Made by a program: the position numbers and the translations under genes
NCBI GenBank assembly: GCA_964486395.1
Contig: CAZALP010000005.1
Location: 1-25,834 of the forward strand
Length of the DNA: 25,834 nt
Direction of reading: 5' to 3'
Source: CAYYJV01 sp964486395
Lineage (GTDB): Bacteria; Patescibacteriota; Minisyncoccia; Minisyncoccales; MHMH01
Shown here: positions 13,883 through 22,100 of the stretch, piece after piece
Layout: each line of letters opens with the position of its first letter
Position numbering within the stretch: the stretch's first letter is position 1
Notes under the pieces: generated by a model
The model's input: the letters and a program-made list of their open reading frames with translations, nothing else
Told to the model about the DNA's origin: nothing
The model's database searches: none

Positions 13883-13911
13883 ATTTTACAACACAAAAAC
13901 GGCTTCTTCAA
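13883..13911 (-). promoter_or_regulatory. Promoter of miaB, leaderless type
   Basis: On the - strand TTGAAG (13906-13911), a 17-bp spacer and TAAAAT (13883-13888). The miaB ATG begins 7 nt after the -10 box. The -35 box lies in the loop region of the preceding terminator hairpin. Confidence 0.72.
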
Positions 13912-13929
13912 GGTAGCCGTTTTTGTGTT
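13890..13929. terminator. Bidirectional terminator hairpin upstream of miaB
   Basis: AACACAAAAACGGCT (13890-13904) pairs with AGCCGTTTTTGTGTT (13915-13929), a perfect 15-bp stem with a 10-nt loop and T-rich sequence within the 3' arm on either strand. It ends the secreted-protein transcript read on the - strand. Confidence 0.8.
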
Positions 13930-13941
13930 TTTTTGCTTTTT

Positions 13942-15189
13942 TTAGGGAGTCAATTGCGGTGTCAGTTTTTGCCGGATGCGTTTTTGGGTACAGACTCCTT
14001 GATAGTCTACATCTACTCCAGCCATCTCGGCATAACATTTATTGCTGTAGGTTTTTCCGTCTTTACCGCAAACCGGGTCCCACAAGGTGATGCAAGCCTC
14101 CTTTTTTTCTTCTGGTTTCAGGGGAAGGGTAGGTTCTACTTCTTCTGGGATAACGCATCTAAAGTTGATGATACATCCTTTCTCATCTTTTTCTATAATT
14201 AATCTTCCCTCTTTACAGAAATCTGAAGCAGGTTTGTCTATTTCTGGGCAATTGGCTGTTCGGACTTTGGCTCTTATTTTTTCTAGGGCGGCTTCTCTTG
14301 ATTGCAGTATCTTTTGCTGCAAAAGCGGTTTATCTTTTAGTTTTGCTTTCAGGCTTTCCAGAATTTCCATTTGCCTTTCTTTTTCCCCGGTTATTTTTTC
14401 GGTATAAGCCCTGAATTTTTCCACTTGTTCCTGGGGCATTTCTTCAATTTCTAGTTCCAATCTTTTTAAAATATTCTCTCTGGCTTTCTGGATGGCTTCT
14501 TTTGCTTTTTCGGGGACTTTTTCTTCCAGATGTTTCAGAATTTCCAAGTTTTTGAAATTCTTGAATTTGCTTCCTTTAACTTCTTGAAGGTTTTTTTCCA
14601 ATCTCTCTCTGATTTTTTCTTTGTTTTCTTCCAGTCGAGTTATCACTTCTCCAAATTTTTCAATGTGTCTTTCTCTCGCCTCTTTTATTTTCTGGAAAGC
14701 TTCAGGAGGAACCTGTTCTTCCAGTTTTTGTAGGATTCTTTGGTGAAGAGCCTGGTGTTGAATGAATTTGTCGAGGAAAGTACCGACTCTTTCTGATTCT
14801 TCGGCTCTCTCTTTGATTCTCTCCGCAGCCTCTTTTACTCTTTCTACCTCCTCTCGGTAGTTTTTAGCGGCTCTTTGGATAATCTCAGCATTCTTGCCTT
14901 GCTCGTTTAATTTTTTTAGTTCCATCAGTTTTTCTGAGGCGAACCTTTCTTTTAATTCCGCTTTTTTCACGGGGTCAAAAGCAAAGAAGCTTCGTATTCC
15001 TCGCCCCCAGTTTTTTAAGAAATAAAAGGGGCTGTCGGGCAATAAGGTGGGTTCTCCCACCCCCAGATCTTCGGGATTAACTTTTTCATCCAGAATGATT
15101 TCTTCTGGAAGAGGTTTTTCTTGAGCCAAAACACCGCTGAAAGCGGAGAATAAAACCAAGATGGATAAAATGAAAATAAGGCCTTTCAT
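13942..15189 (-). CDS. Secreted DUF5667-type protein with Kazal-like inhibitor domain
   Basis: The 415-residue protein begins with a signal peptide (1-22, cleavage likely after GVLA). Residues about 49-155 (LPDSPFYFLKNWGRGIRSFFAFDPVKKAELKER, given in part) match the DUF5667 pattern of CPR secreted proteins. A long Lys/Glu-rich helical region follows to about 310. A cysteine-rich module (Cys314, Cys325, Cys339, Cys345, with a DEKGC core) comes next. At 366-400 there is a Kazal-like segment, with DPVCGKDGKTYSNKC and GVC (Cys366, Cys374, Cys385, Cys400). Kazal domains inhibit serine proteases, so a role against external proteases is plausible but inferred. It lies 29 nt after the 533-residue membrane-protein gene and ends at a terminator. 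Confidence 0.88.
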   Translation of the reverse strand: MKGLIFILSILVLFSAFSGVLAQEKPLPEEIILDEKVNPEDLGVGEPTLLPDSPFYFLKNWGRGIRSFFAFDPVKKAELKERFASEKLMELKKLNEQGKNAEIIQRAAKNYREEVERVKEAAERIKERAEESERVGTFLDKFIQHQALHQRILQKLEEQVPPEAFQKIKEARERHIEKFGEVITRLEENKEKIRERLEKNLQEVKGSKFKNFKNLEILKHLEEKVPEKAKEAIQKARENILKRLELEIEEMPQEQVEKFRAYTEKITGEKERQMEILESLKAKLKDKPLLQQKILQSREAALEKIRAKVRTANCPEIDKPASDFCKEGRLIIEKDEKGCIINFRCVIPEEVEPTLPLKPEEKKEACITLWDPVCGKDGKTYSNKCYAEMAGVDVDYQGVCTQKRIRQKLTPQLTP

Positions 15190-15218
15190 ATTTTTTTTAT
15201 GTTAATTATTATTTTTAA

Positions 15219-16820
15219 TTAATGAATTTCTTCTTTTTTTTCTTTGATGAAAGATCTCCAGTGTTCCAGGAATTGCACAAAAACCTGGAAGGGCATATCC
15301 AAGAAAGAATCGAATAAAACCACCAAAGTATTGTATTTCGTCCATTGGGCCGACAGCCATCTTCCCACTCTTAAAAACGGCAGGGAGAAAGCGTCGACAA
15401 AGGTAAAGAAGAAACTTTCCCTTTCTTTTTCTACCACCAGTTCTTTGGCTCTTTGGCGGATTTTCATTCCGGCAAAAGAAATAAGGGAAACAAACATCAA
15501 GAAGATAATAATGGAAAGAACGCTGAAATTAAGTTGCCGGAGCCCCCAAACTATCAAGCCGAAGGAAGCGGCAAAACTTACAAGATAAGCTCCCTGCACT
15601 ATCAAATTGAGGACAAGGCCTCTTTTTGGGGTGGGTCTTATTTCATAAACGTCGGTCCTTTCTCTTTCATAAACTATTTTAGTTACCTCCATTACTACCA
15701 ATTCTGCATTTTGCTTGGATGGCGGTTTGATGGTTAAAATCAAAACAAACATCAGGGCCGGCGGGATAAGAATATTGAGCCCCAAAGTCAGGTCGCTATA
15801 TTGATGGGTGACGTATTTATCAAAAGGAACCTCTACGGCGAAAGATAAAAGCACCTTAGTTATAAAAATAGAAATGGTGCTGTAGATGGCGGCCCTTCTC
15901 ATTCTGGCTTTAACTTTTTTTAACCTGCCCCCGTAAGCTTCTTTGACTTTATTTTCCAAAACTTCTGGATTTTCTAGATTTTCTTGGGCAGCCGCAGGAT
16001 CTGCCGAGATTACATCTCCTAAAATTAGGTAGGGAGTGTCGTATTTTTCGCAAACCTTGTAGAATTTTTCTGAAAGGGAATGCTTTAAAGCTTTTTCAAT
16101 TTTCTCCCAAAGAGAGTAGATATTTTGGGTTATTTCTTGCAGTTTTTCAGGGTTTAAATCTGCCCATTCTGGATACCATTTGGCCAAAAGGTGATAGCTG
16201 ATTATGGGTTCGTCTAATTTGAAAAGCGCTCTTTGGACGGCAATATAGATTTGGGTGTCTTTTTCTGATTCTTGCATTCCTCCTTTTATCAAAATTCCTT
16301 CTCTTACCTCAATTCTTTCTTTCATCATTTCGAACATATATTCCATGAGAGCGTTTTCTCTGATAGGCGGAGCCAAAGCTTCTTCTACCTCGCAAGCTGC
16401 TATTCCAGAGAGCCAATCGTAAAACTGAAGTCCTTTTTTTTCTTTTGGAGGCGAGGGCGCATTGTTAATAATGAAAATATATTTATCTATTATTTTTTGA
16501 ATTTCGGTGATTTTTGATTCCGGGATGGAGTCGTTGGGAAAATGCCCGGCCCTGATTAATTCGTGTATCAGGGGTTCGGCGATTGCTTCTCCCTCTTTTT
16601 TTCTGAACATCCGTCTCTTTAGAACCCTTTTAACGGCCGTTTTTCTTAAAAGGTGTTCTTCCCGCCAATCAATTATTTCCCTTACTTTTTCGTAAAAGGA
16701 AGCCACTTTGCTGGCTACTTCATCAACATGAATTTTTATTATATCCTCTCTGGGCTGGAGAGACTGAAACCAAGCTTGGTATCTGAAGATTAAATTTTTG
16801 GCAGATTTGGATAAATTCAT
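15219..16820 (-). CDS. Large membrane protein with soluble N-terminal domain, function unknown
   Basis: I do not recognise a family for this 533-residue protein. Residues 1-305 form a largely helical soluble part rich in charged residues, with no nucleotide-binding or catalytic motif visible. Four hydrophobic segments follow at about 308-330, 345-365, 403-427 and 433-452. After them comes an amphipathic C-terminal part rich in Phe and Trp (about 468-525) and a KEKKEE tail. The start overlaps the thrS stop by 4 nt (ATGA), so translation is probably coupled to thrS. The gene for the secreted Kazal-like protein follows. The layout suggests an inner-membrane protein with a big cytoplasmic domain. 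Confidence 0.85.
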   Translation of the reverse strand: MNLSKSAKNLIFRYQAWFQSLQPREDIIKIHVDEVASKVASFYEKVREIIDWREEHLLRKTAVKRVLKRRMFRKKEGEAIAEPLIHELIRAGHFPNDSIPESKITEIQKIIDKYIFIINNAPSPPKEKKGLQFYDWLSGIAACEVEEALAPPIRENALMEYMFEMMKERIEVREGILIKGGMQESEKDTQIYIAVQRALFKLDEPIISYHLLAKWYPEWADLNPEKLQEITQNIYSLWEKIEKALKHSLSEKFYKVCEKYDTPYLILGDVISADPAAAQENLENPEVLENKVKEAYGGRLKKVKARMRRAAIYSTISIFITKVLLSFAVEVPFDKYVTHQYSDLTLGLNILIPPALMFVLILTIKPPSKQNAELVVMEVTKIVYERERTDVYEIRPTPKRGLVLNLIVQGAYLVSFAASFGLIVWGLRQLNFSVLSIIIFLMFVSLISFAGMKIRQRAKELVVEKERESFFFTFVDAFSLPFLRVGRWLSAQWTKYNTLVVLFDSFLDMPFQVFVQFLEHWRSFIKEKKEEIH

Positions 16821-18532
16821 TTCTTTTTTTCTACCTCTATTTTAACTTTTTCCAGAAATTTGCTCAATTTTATGTTGCCTACATCTCCCTTGCTTCTTTT
16901 TCTGACTCTGACCGATTTTTGTTTCATTTCTTTATCGCCTACAACTAAAAGGTAGGGGATTTTTTGAAGCTCGCCCTCTCTAACTTTTTTGGAAACAGTT
17001 TCATTCTCGTTTTTAATCTCTGTTCTTAGCCCGGCTCGAGATGCTTCTTTGGCTACTTTTTGGGCGTATTTTTTATGACCGGAGCCGATAGGTATTATCC
17101 AGACTTGTACTGGGGAAAGCCATAGTGGTAAAGCTCCAGCGTAGTGCTCCAAGAGCACCCCGATAAATCTTTCCAGCGAACCTATTAAAGCTCGGTGGAG
17201 CATATAAGGCCTTTGTTTTTTGCCCTTTTGGTCCACGTAAGTTATGTTAAGTCTTTCGGGCAGATTGAAATCAATCTGGATGGTGGTGCATTGCCATTCC
17301 CGCCCCAGGCTGTCTTTGATTTTAATGTCAATTTTGGGACCGTAAAAAACGCCCCCGCCGGGATCAACCTGGTATTTTAACTTAAGCTGTTTTAGTACGT
17401 ATTTAAGAATGTTGGTTGCTTTCTGCCAGCCTTTTTCCGTGCCGGCGTATTTTTTAGGCCGGGTAGAAAGATAAATGTTGAAATCATTGAAGCCGAAAGT
17501 TTTTAATATTTTCAGCCCCTCTCTTAAAAGCTTGGTTGTTTCTTCGGATATTTGGTCTGGTGTGCACCAAATGTGAGCGTCATCTTGGGTAAAGCCTCTG
17601 ACCCTGGTCAGACCGTGAAGGACGCCCGACCTTTCGTAACGGTAAACCGTGGCGAGTTCGGCGTATTTGACGGGTAAGTTTTTGTAGCTTTGGATTTTGG
17701 ACTGAAACACCTTTACGTGAAAAGGGCAGTTCATCGGCTTTATGAGATATTTTTCATTTTCAATATCGATGGGAGAATACATATTGTCTCTGTAAAGGTC
17801 CCAGTGCCCGGAGCTTTTCCAGAGGTCGAGTTTTCCTATGTGGGGGCTGACGATCCATTGGTAGCCCTGGAGAGTCAGTTTTTGACGCAGGAAATCCTCG
17901 ATGATTTTGCGCAAAACCGTTCCCCGGGGATGCCACAAAGGAAGTCCGGCTCCCACTTCTTCGTCAAAGCTGAACAAATCCAGCTTTTTGCCCAAATGGC
18001 GATGGTCTCTTTTCTCTGCTTCTTTCTGCCGGTGGAGGTAATCATCCAGTTCTTTTTTTGTTTGAAAAGCTACTCCGTAGATTCTAGAAAGCATTTTGTT
18101 CTTTTCAGACCCTCGCCAGTAGGCGCCGGCAATCCTTTGCAGCTTGAAAGCGTCGGGAATTTCTTTTGTGGATTTTACGTGCGGTCCTTTGCACAAATCG
18201 GTAAATTTACCGCTTTGATAGACGGAAACTTGTTTTTCTGGCATTTCGTCAATAAGTTCCAGCTTGTAGGGCTGGTTTTTGAATAAATTAACAATGTCAT
18301 TCTTCGTTAATTTTTTCTTCGTAAATTTAACATTTTGTTTTAAGAGTTCTTTCATCTTCTTTTCAATTTTGGGCAGGTCTTCCGGAGACAGGGGATAAGG
18401 GAGGTCGAAGTCATAATAAAAGCCGTTTTCGATAGCCGGTCCCATGCCAAATTTGGTCCCGGGATATAACTCCTGGACCGCATAGGCCAAAATATGGGCT
18501 AAGGAATGTCTGACAGTTTCAATATTTGCCAT
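16817..18532 (-). CDS. thrS: Threonine-tRNA ligase lacking the TGS domain
   Basis: It charges tRNA-Thr in the cytoplasm. The 571-residue protein begins at the editing domain: HSLAHIL (HxxxH) near residue 9 and the DLCKGPHVKS zinc/editing motif. The N-terminal TGS domain of about 60 residues found in E. coli ThrRS is absent. The class II core has KPMNCPFHVK, the motif 2 region YRYERSGVLHGLTRVRGFTQDDAH, and motif 3 ALIGSLERFIG. The C-terminal anticodon-binding domain starts at VQVWIIPIG. The ATG at 18532 is used. A TTG just before it is in frame, but a TATAAT box stands 8 nt from the ATG and no Shine-Dalgarno exists, so the mRNA is probably leaderless. Confidence 0.96.
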   Translation of the reverse strand: MANIETVRHSLAHILAYAVQELYPGTKFGMGPAIENGFYYDFDLPYPLSPEDLPKIEKKMKELLKQNVKFTKKKLTKNDIVNLFKNQPYKLELIDEMPEKQVSVYQSGKFTDLCKGPHVKSTKEIPDAFKLQRIAGAYWRGSEKNKMLSRIYGVAFQTKKELDDYLHRQKEAEKRDHRHLGKKLDLFSFDEEVGAGLPLWHPRGTVLRKIIEDFLRQKLTLQGYQWIVSPHIGKLDLWKSSGHWDLYRDNMYSPIDIENEKYLIKPMNCPFHVKVFQSKIQSYKNLPVKYAELATVYRYERSGVLHGLTRVRGFTQDDAHIWCTPDQISEETTKLLREGLKILKTFGFNDFNIYLSTRPKKYAGTEKGWQKATNILKYVLKQLKLKYQVDPGGGVFYGPKIDIKIKDSLGREWQCTTIQIDFNLPERLNITYVDQKGKKQRPYMLHRALIGSLERFIGVLLEHYAGALPLWLSPVQVWIIPIGSGHKKYAQKVAKEASRAGLRTEIKNENETVSKKVREGELQKIPYLLVVGDKEMKQKSVRVRKRSKGDVGNIKLSKFLEKVKIEVEKKK

Positions 18533-18540
18533 CAATTTCC

Positions 18541-18549
18541 ATTATACCA
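18541..18549 (-). promoter_or_regulatory. Extended -10 promoter of thrS, leaderless type
   Basis: On the - strand TGGTATAAT spans 18549 to 18541, a consensus extended -10, with a weak TTGTAT 16 bp further upstream. The thrS ATG (18532) is 8 nt after the box. Confidence 0.78.
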
Positions 18550-18583
18550 GAATTTATCCGCCATACAAATCCGTCAATGCCTC

Positions 18584-18611
18584 TTGACAAATATATATAG
18601 TATGCTATTAT
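18584..18611 (+). promoter_or_regulatory. Promoter of the 60-residue orphan gene
   Basis: TTGACA (18584-18589), a 16-bp spacer and TATTAT (18606-18611) with extended TGC. It is divergent from the thrS promoter, about 40 bp away. The predicted start near 18618 gives a leader of about 29 nt containing a strong Shine-Dalgarno. Confidence 0.8.
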
Positions 18612-18646
18612 GGAAATATACAATCAAAAAAGAAGGAGGTGAGAAA

Positions 18647-18829
18647 GTGTCGTCTTGTTCTACCAAATGCGCTCGTCTTTCGCGGGTGGCGAAAGTCAAA
18701 GAAATCCAGGATAAAGCCCTGGACCGGGAGCAATATAATAAAGCCCTCAGCTGCCGGAGCGCCAGTCCTTCTGGTATTCCTGGCCCTAAGAAGTTGGTCA
18801 AGGGGGCAAGGGTCTGGCAATTCGATTAG
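18647..18829 (+). CDS. Orphan basic small protein, 60 aa, GTG start
   Basis: The start is GTG, chosen because AAGGAGGTGAG lies just upstream and a strong promoter precedes it. The first residues contain a CSTKC pair. The middle (RVAKVKEIQDKALDREQYNKAL) is a charged helix, and the end is Gly/Pro/Lys-rich (GIPGPKKLVKGARVWQFD) with a further Cys at about 37. The protein is basic with no membrane segment. No family is recognised. It stands alone between divergent thrS and a terminator-like hairpin. Promoter, ribosome site and stop all agree, so I treat it as a real gene rather than a chance ORF. A nucleic-acid-binding role would fit the charge but is a guess. Confidence 0.7.
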   Translation: MSSCSTKCARLSRVAKVKEIQDKALDREQYNKALSCRSASPSGIPGPKKLVKGARVWQFD

Positions 18830-18857
18830 TTCCGTTCAAATCAATCAAATCAAAATA

Positions 18858-18889
18858 AAGCCCGCCAGGCTTTAAAGCTCGGCGGGCTT
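18858..18889. terminator. Terminator hairpin between convergent small genes
   Basis: AAGCCCGCC (18858-18866) pairs with GGCGGGCTT (18881-18889); the loop contains a second palindrome, GCTTTAAAGC (18869-18878). The tail is T-rich on the - strand (TTATTTTG) and weaker on the + strand. It lies between the 60-residue gene (+) and the dnaE-linked mini-gene (-). The rest of 18890-18984 holds only AT-rich sequence with a TACGTACGTA palindrome. Confidence 0.7.
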
Positions 18890-18984
18890 ATCTAGTTTAG
18901 GTACCGAAAGGGTAACAGTTTTAATAAAAATACGTACGTATAATTATTAAGACAGACAACAATATCTTCAGAAATCGATCATTA

Positions 18985-19158
18985 TTATTTCTGTTGCTTC
19001 ATTTCGTTTTTGAGTTTTTCCATTTCTTGCTGCGTTTCTCTTTTGATTTCTTCAAATTCCTGGCGAATTTTGTTCCGCATTCTGTTTTTGAAGTCTTCCA
19101 GTCGGTAATCCAGCTCTCTTTTAATGTTTTCTTGGTGCTGGTCTAAATTTAAACTCAT
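18985..19158 (-). CDS. Coiled-coil mini-protein downstream of dnaE, 57 aa
   Basis: Nearly every residue is polar or charged (for example RELDYRLEDFKNRMRNKIRQ and EEIKRETQQEMEKLK), with a heptad-like spacing of hydrophobic residues that predicts one long coiled coil. The ATG overlaps the dnaE stop as ATGA, so it should be translated by coupling to dnaE. No family is recognised and there is no catalytic motif. It could be an oligomerisation or adaptor peptide. A hairpin at 18858-18889 lies about 95 nt downstream and would end the transcript. Confidence 0.65.
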   Translation of the reverse strand: MSLNLDQHQENIKRELDYRLEDFKNRMRNKIRQEFEEIKRETQQEMEKLKNEMKQQK

Positions 19159-22100
19159 TGTTCTAATATTTCTTCAATGGTATTGCAAATTATTTTGGGC
19201 ACATTGTCCCTGAGGTCGACTCTCCCCGAGACAAAAACCACTTTGTTTTCTTGAAAGAGGGTGGGGTAGCTTTCTATTACGTTGGGGAATACCACCAGTT
19301 CTATTTTATCCGTTTGGTCTTCCAAATTAACAAACAGCATGGGCTGTCCTTTTTTGGTGATTATTTTTTTGATGCTGGATACCACTCCTCCTATCCTGAC
19401 CGTTTTGCCTTCGAGGTCTGGGTTAACCTGCGATATGGGCAGGGATTTTTTAGCCATTATTTTCTCATATTTTTTGAGGGGGTGGCCGGAAACATAAAGC
19501 CCCAGGAGTTCTTTTTCCCATTTTAGCTTTTCCGTTTCCGAAGAAGGAGGAGCCGAAGCCATGATGGACACGCTGGAAGTTAGTTTCATGCCGTCAAAAA
19601 GACCCCGCTGACCATTGGTTTTGTTTTTTTGGGTTTCTCTGGCTCTCTCCAAGAGTTTTTCCAGATTGGTTAAGAGCTGGTTTCTTTCTGCCAACTTATC
19701 GAAAACCCCGGCTTTAATCAGGCTTTCCAAGGATCTTTTGTTTAATACTTTAGGATTGACCCTGGAAATGAAATCGTCGATTGAAGTGTAAGGTCCTTTT
19801 TCTTTCCTTTCCTGCAGGATTTCATCTACCACGTTGTGGCCCACGTTCTTGATGGCCAAAAGCCCGAAGCGTATTTGGTTTTTATCTTTCACCACGCTGA
19901 AGTTTCTGAAGCTTTCATTAATGTCGGGGGGCAAGACCTCCAAGCCCATTTTTTTGCATTCACCAATCAGGAGGGAAATTCTTTCCACGTCCGCCTTTTC
20001 CGAAGTCAGAACAGCGGACATAAATTCTGCAGGGTAGTGGGCTTTCAGATAGGCGGTTTGATAGGCAATGGTGGCGTAGGAAGCCCCATGCGACCTGTTG
20101 AATGAATACCTAGCGTTGGGTTCTATCCAGGCCCAAATTTTTTGGGCTATTTTATTGTCGATTCCGTTTTTGACGCAGCCTTGAATGAATTTGTCTTTTT
20201 GTTCCATCAGGAGCTTTTTGATTTTTTTGCCGATGGCTTTTCTCAAAACGTCGGCTTCAGCCATGGTGAATCCGGCTAAACTCCTGGCAATTTGCATAAT
20301 TTGTTCCTGGTAGACGGGCAGGCCGTAGGTATTTTTCAAAATGGGCTCCAACTTTGGATGAAGGTATTCCACTTTCTTTTTCTTGTGTTTTCTGGCAATG
20401 TACTCGGGGATAAGCTGCAGAGGGCCGGGCCTGTAGAGGGCAACCATGGCGATTATGTCTTCAAATTCCGTGGGCTTCAATTGTTTCAAATATCTTTTCA
20501 TACCGTCAGATTCCAATTGGAAGACGGCGGTAGTCTGTTTTTCCTGCAAAAGCTTGAAGGTTTTTTTGTCGCCCGATGGAATTTGGTGGATATCTATGGA
20601 TTTTCCGTGCACTTTGTATATTCTGGCCAGGGTATCTTCGATGATAGTCAAGTTTTTTAATCCCAAAAAATCCATTTTCAGAAGCCCTAAATCTTCGATG
20701 GCGTGCATTTCGTATTGGGTGACGATAGTGTTTTCATTTTGGGTCGGGTATTGGAGGGGAACCATGTTTTCCAGGGAATCCCTGGAAATCACTACTCCGC
20801 AGGCGTGAGTGGAGGCATGGCGGGCCACTCCTTCCAGTTTTTTCGCCAGGTCAATCAGGCGTCTGGCCTGGTCGTCCTGCTGATAGGCGTCTTTAAACTC
20901 TTTAATTTTTTCAAGGGTTTCGTTCAGAGTAAAACCGAAAGGAATCATTTTGGCAAGCTGGTCGCAGTAGGTATATGTATATCCTAGAGCTCTGCCCACG
21001 TCTCTAATTACGACTCTCGCTGCCATGGTTCCGAAGGTAATGATTTGGGCTACTTTGTCTCTGCCGTATTTTTGGGCTACATATTCTATCACTTCATCTC
21101 TTCTTCTGTCGGTAAAGTCCAAATCGATATCCGGCATGGCGACTCTGTCGGGATTCAGAAAGCGCTCAAAAAGAAGATTGTATTTCAGGGGATCTACGTT
21201 GGTAATATGAAGGACGTAGGAAACCAGGGAGCCGCTGGCGCTTCCGCGGCCAGGACCGACCACAATTCTGTTTTCTTTGGCCCAGTTGACGAAATCCTGG
21301 ACGATAAGAAAGTAGGGGGCAAATCCCATTTGTTTTATCACGGATAGCTCGTATTCCAGCCTGTCCAAGACTTCCTTTTTGGGTTTTGGATAGCGATTTT
21401 TCAGCTTTTGATGGCAGAGTTCTTTTAAGTAATCGTCGGGGGATTTGCCGTCCGGCACTTCGAAATAGGGGAGTTTTATGTTTCCCAATTCAAATTGGAA
21501 ATTGCACTCGTTGGCGATTTTCAAGGTGTTTTCTACGGCTTCCGGCACGTCTTTGAAGGCCTCTGCCATTTCCTCAGGTTTTCTCAGGGAAAAGTCGTCT
21601 TCTTTCATGGTGATTCTTTCGGGATCATTGGGGTTTGCTCCGGTGTTAATCAGCATCAAAACATCTTGGGCTTCTGAGTCCTCCGGCTTAAGGTAGTGCA
21701 CGTCGTTTGTACAGACCAGGGGTATTTGCAGTTTTTTTGACAAATAGATTAAGGCTTCGTTTACTTTTTTTTGCTCCTTGAGGTGAGGATGGTGTTGCAG
21801 CTCCAGGTAGAAGTTTTCTTTGCCGAAAATCTTTTGGTATTTCAGAGCTGTGGTTTCCGCTTCTTTCAGTTTCTTAGCCAAAATTAATTGGGGAATTTTT
21901 CCCTGCAGGCAGGCAGAAAGAGCAATCAGGCCCCGGGAATGTTTTTCCAAGAGCTCTTCGTCTACCCTCGGCTTGTAGTAGAATCCCTCCAGGTGGGCTC
22001 GGGTAATCAATTTTACCAGATTTTTGTAGCCTTCTTCGTTTTTGACCAAAAGCACCAGGTGGTATCTTTTGTCGTCGATGTTGGGCCTTTGCTGCAGCCT

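Noticed and set aside
13876..13911. Upstream ATG for miaB at 13911
   Set aside because: It would place the start codon in the promoter and terminator stem; the ATG at 13875 gives the normal MKYHIITYGCQMN start.
14530..14733. Phe/Ser-rich + strand ORF opposite the secreted-protein gene
   Set aside because: It is the mirror image of Lys/Glu-rich codons; no ribosome site and no protein-like features. Similar + strand ORFs opposite dnaE and the 533-residue gene were dropped for the same reason.
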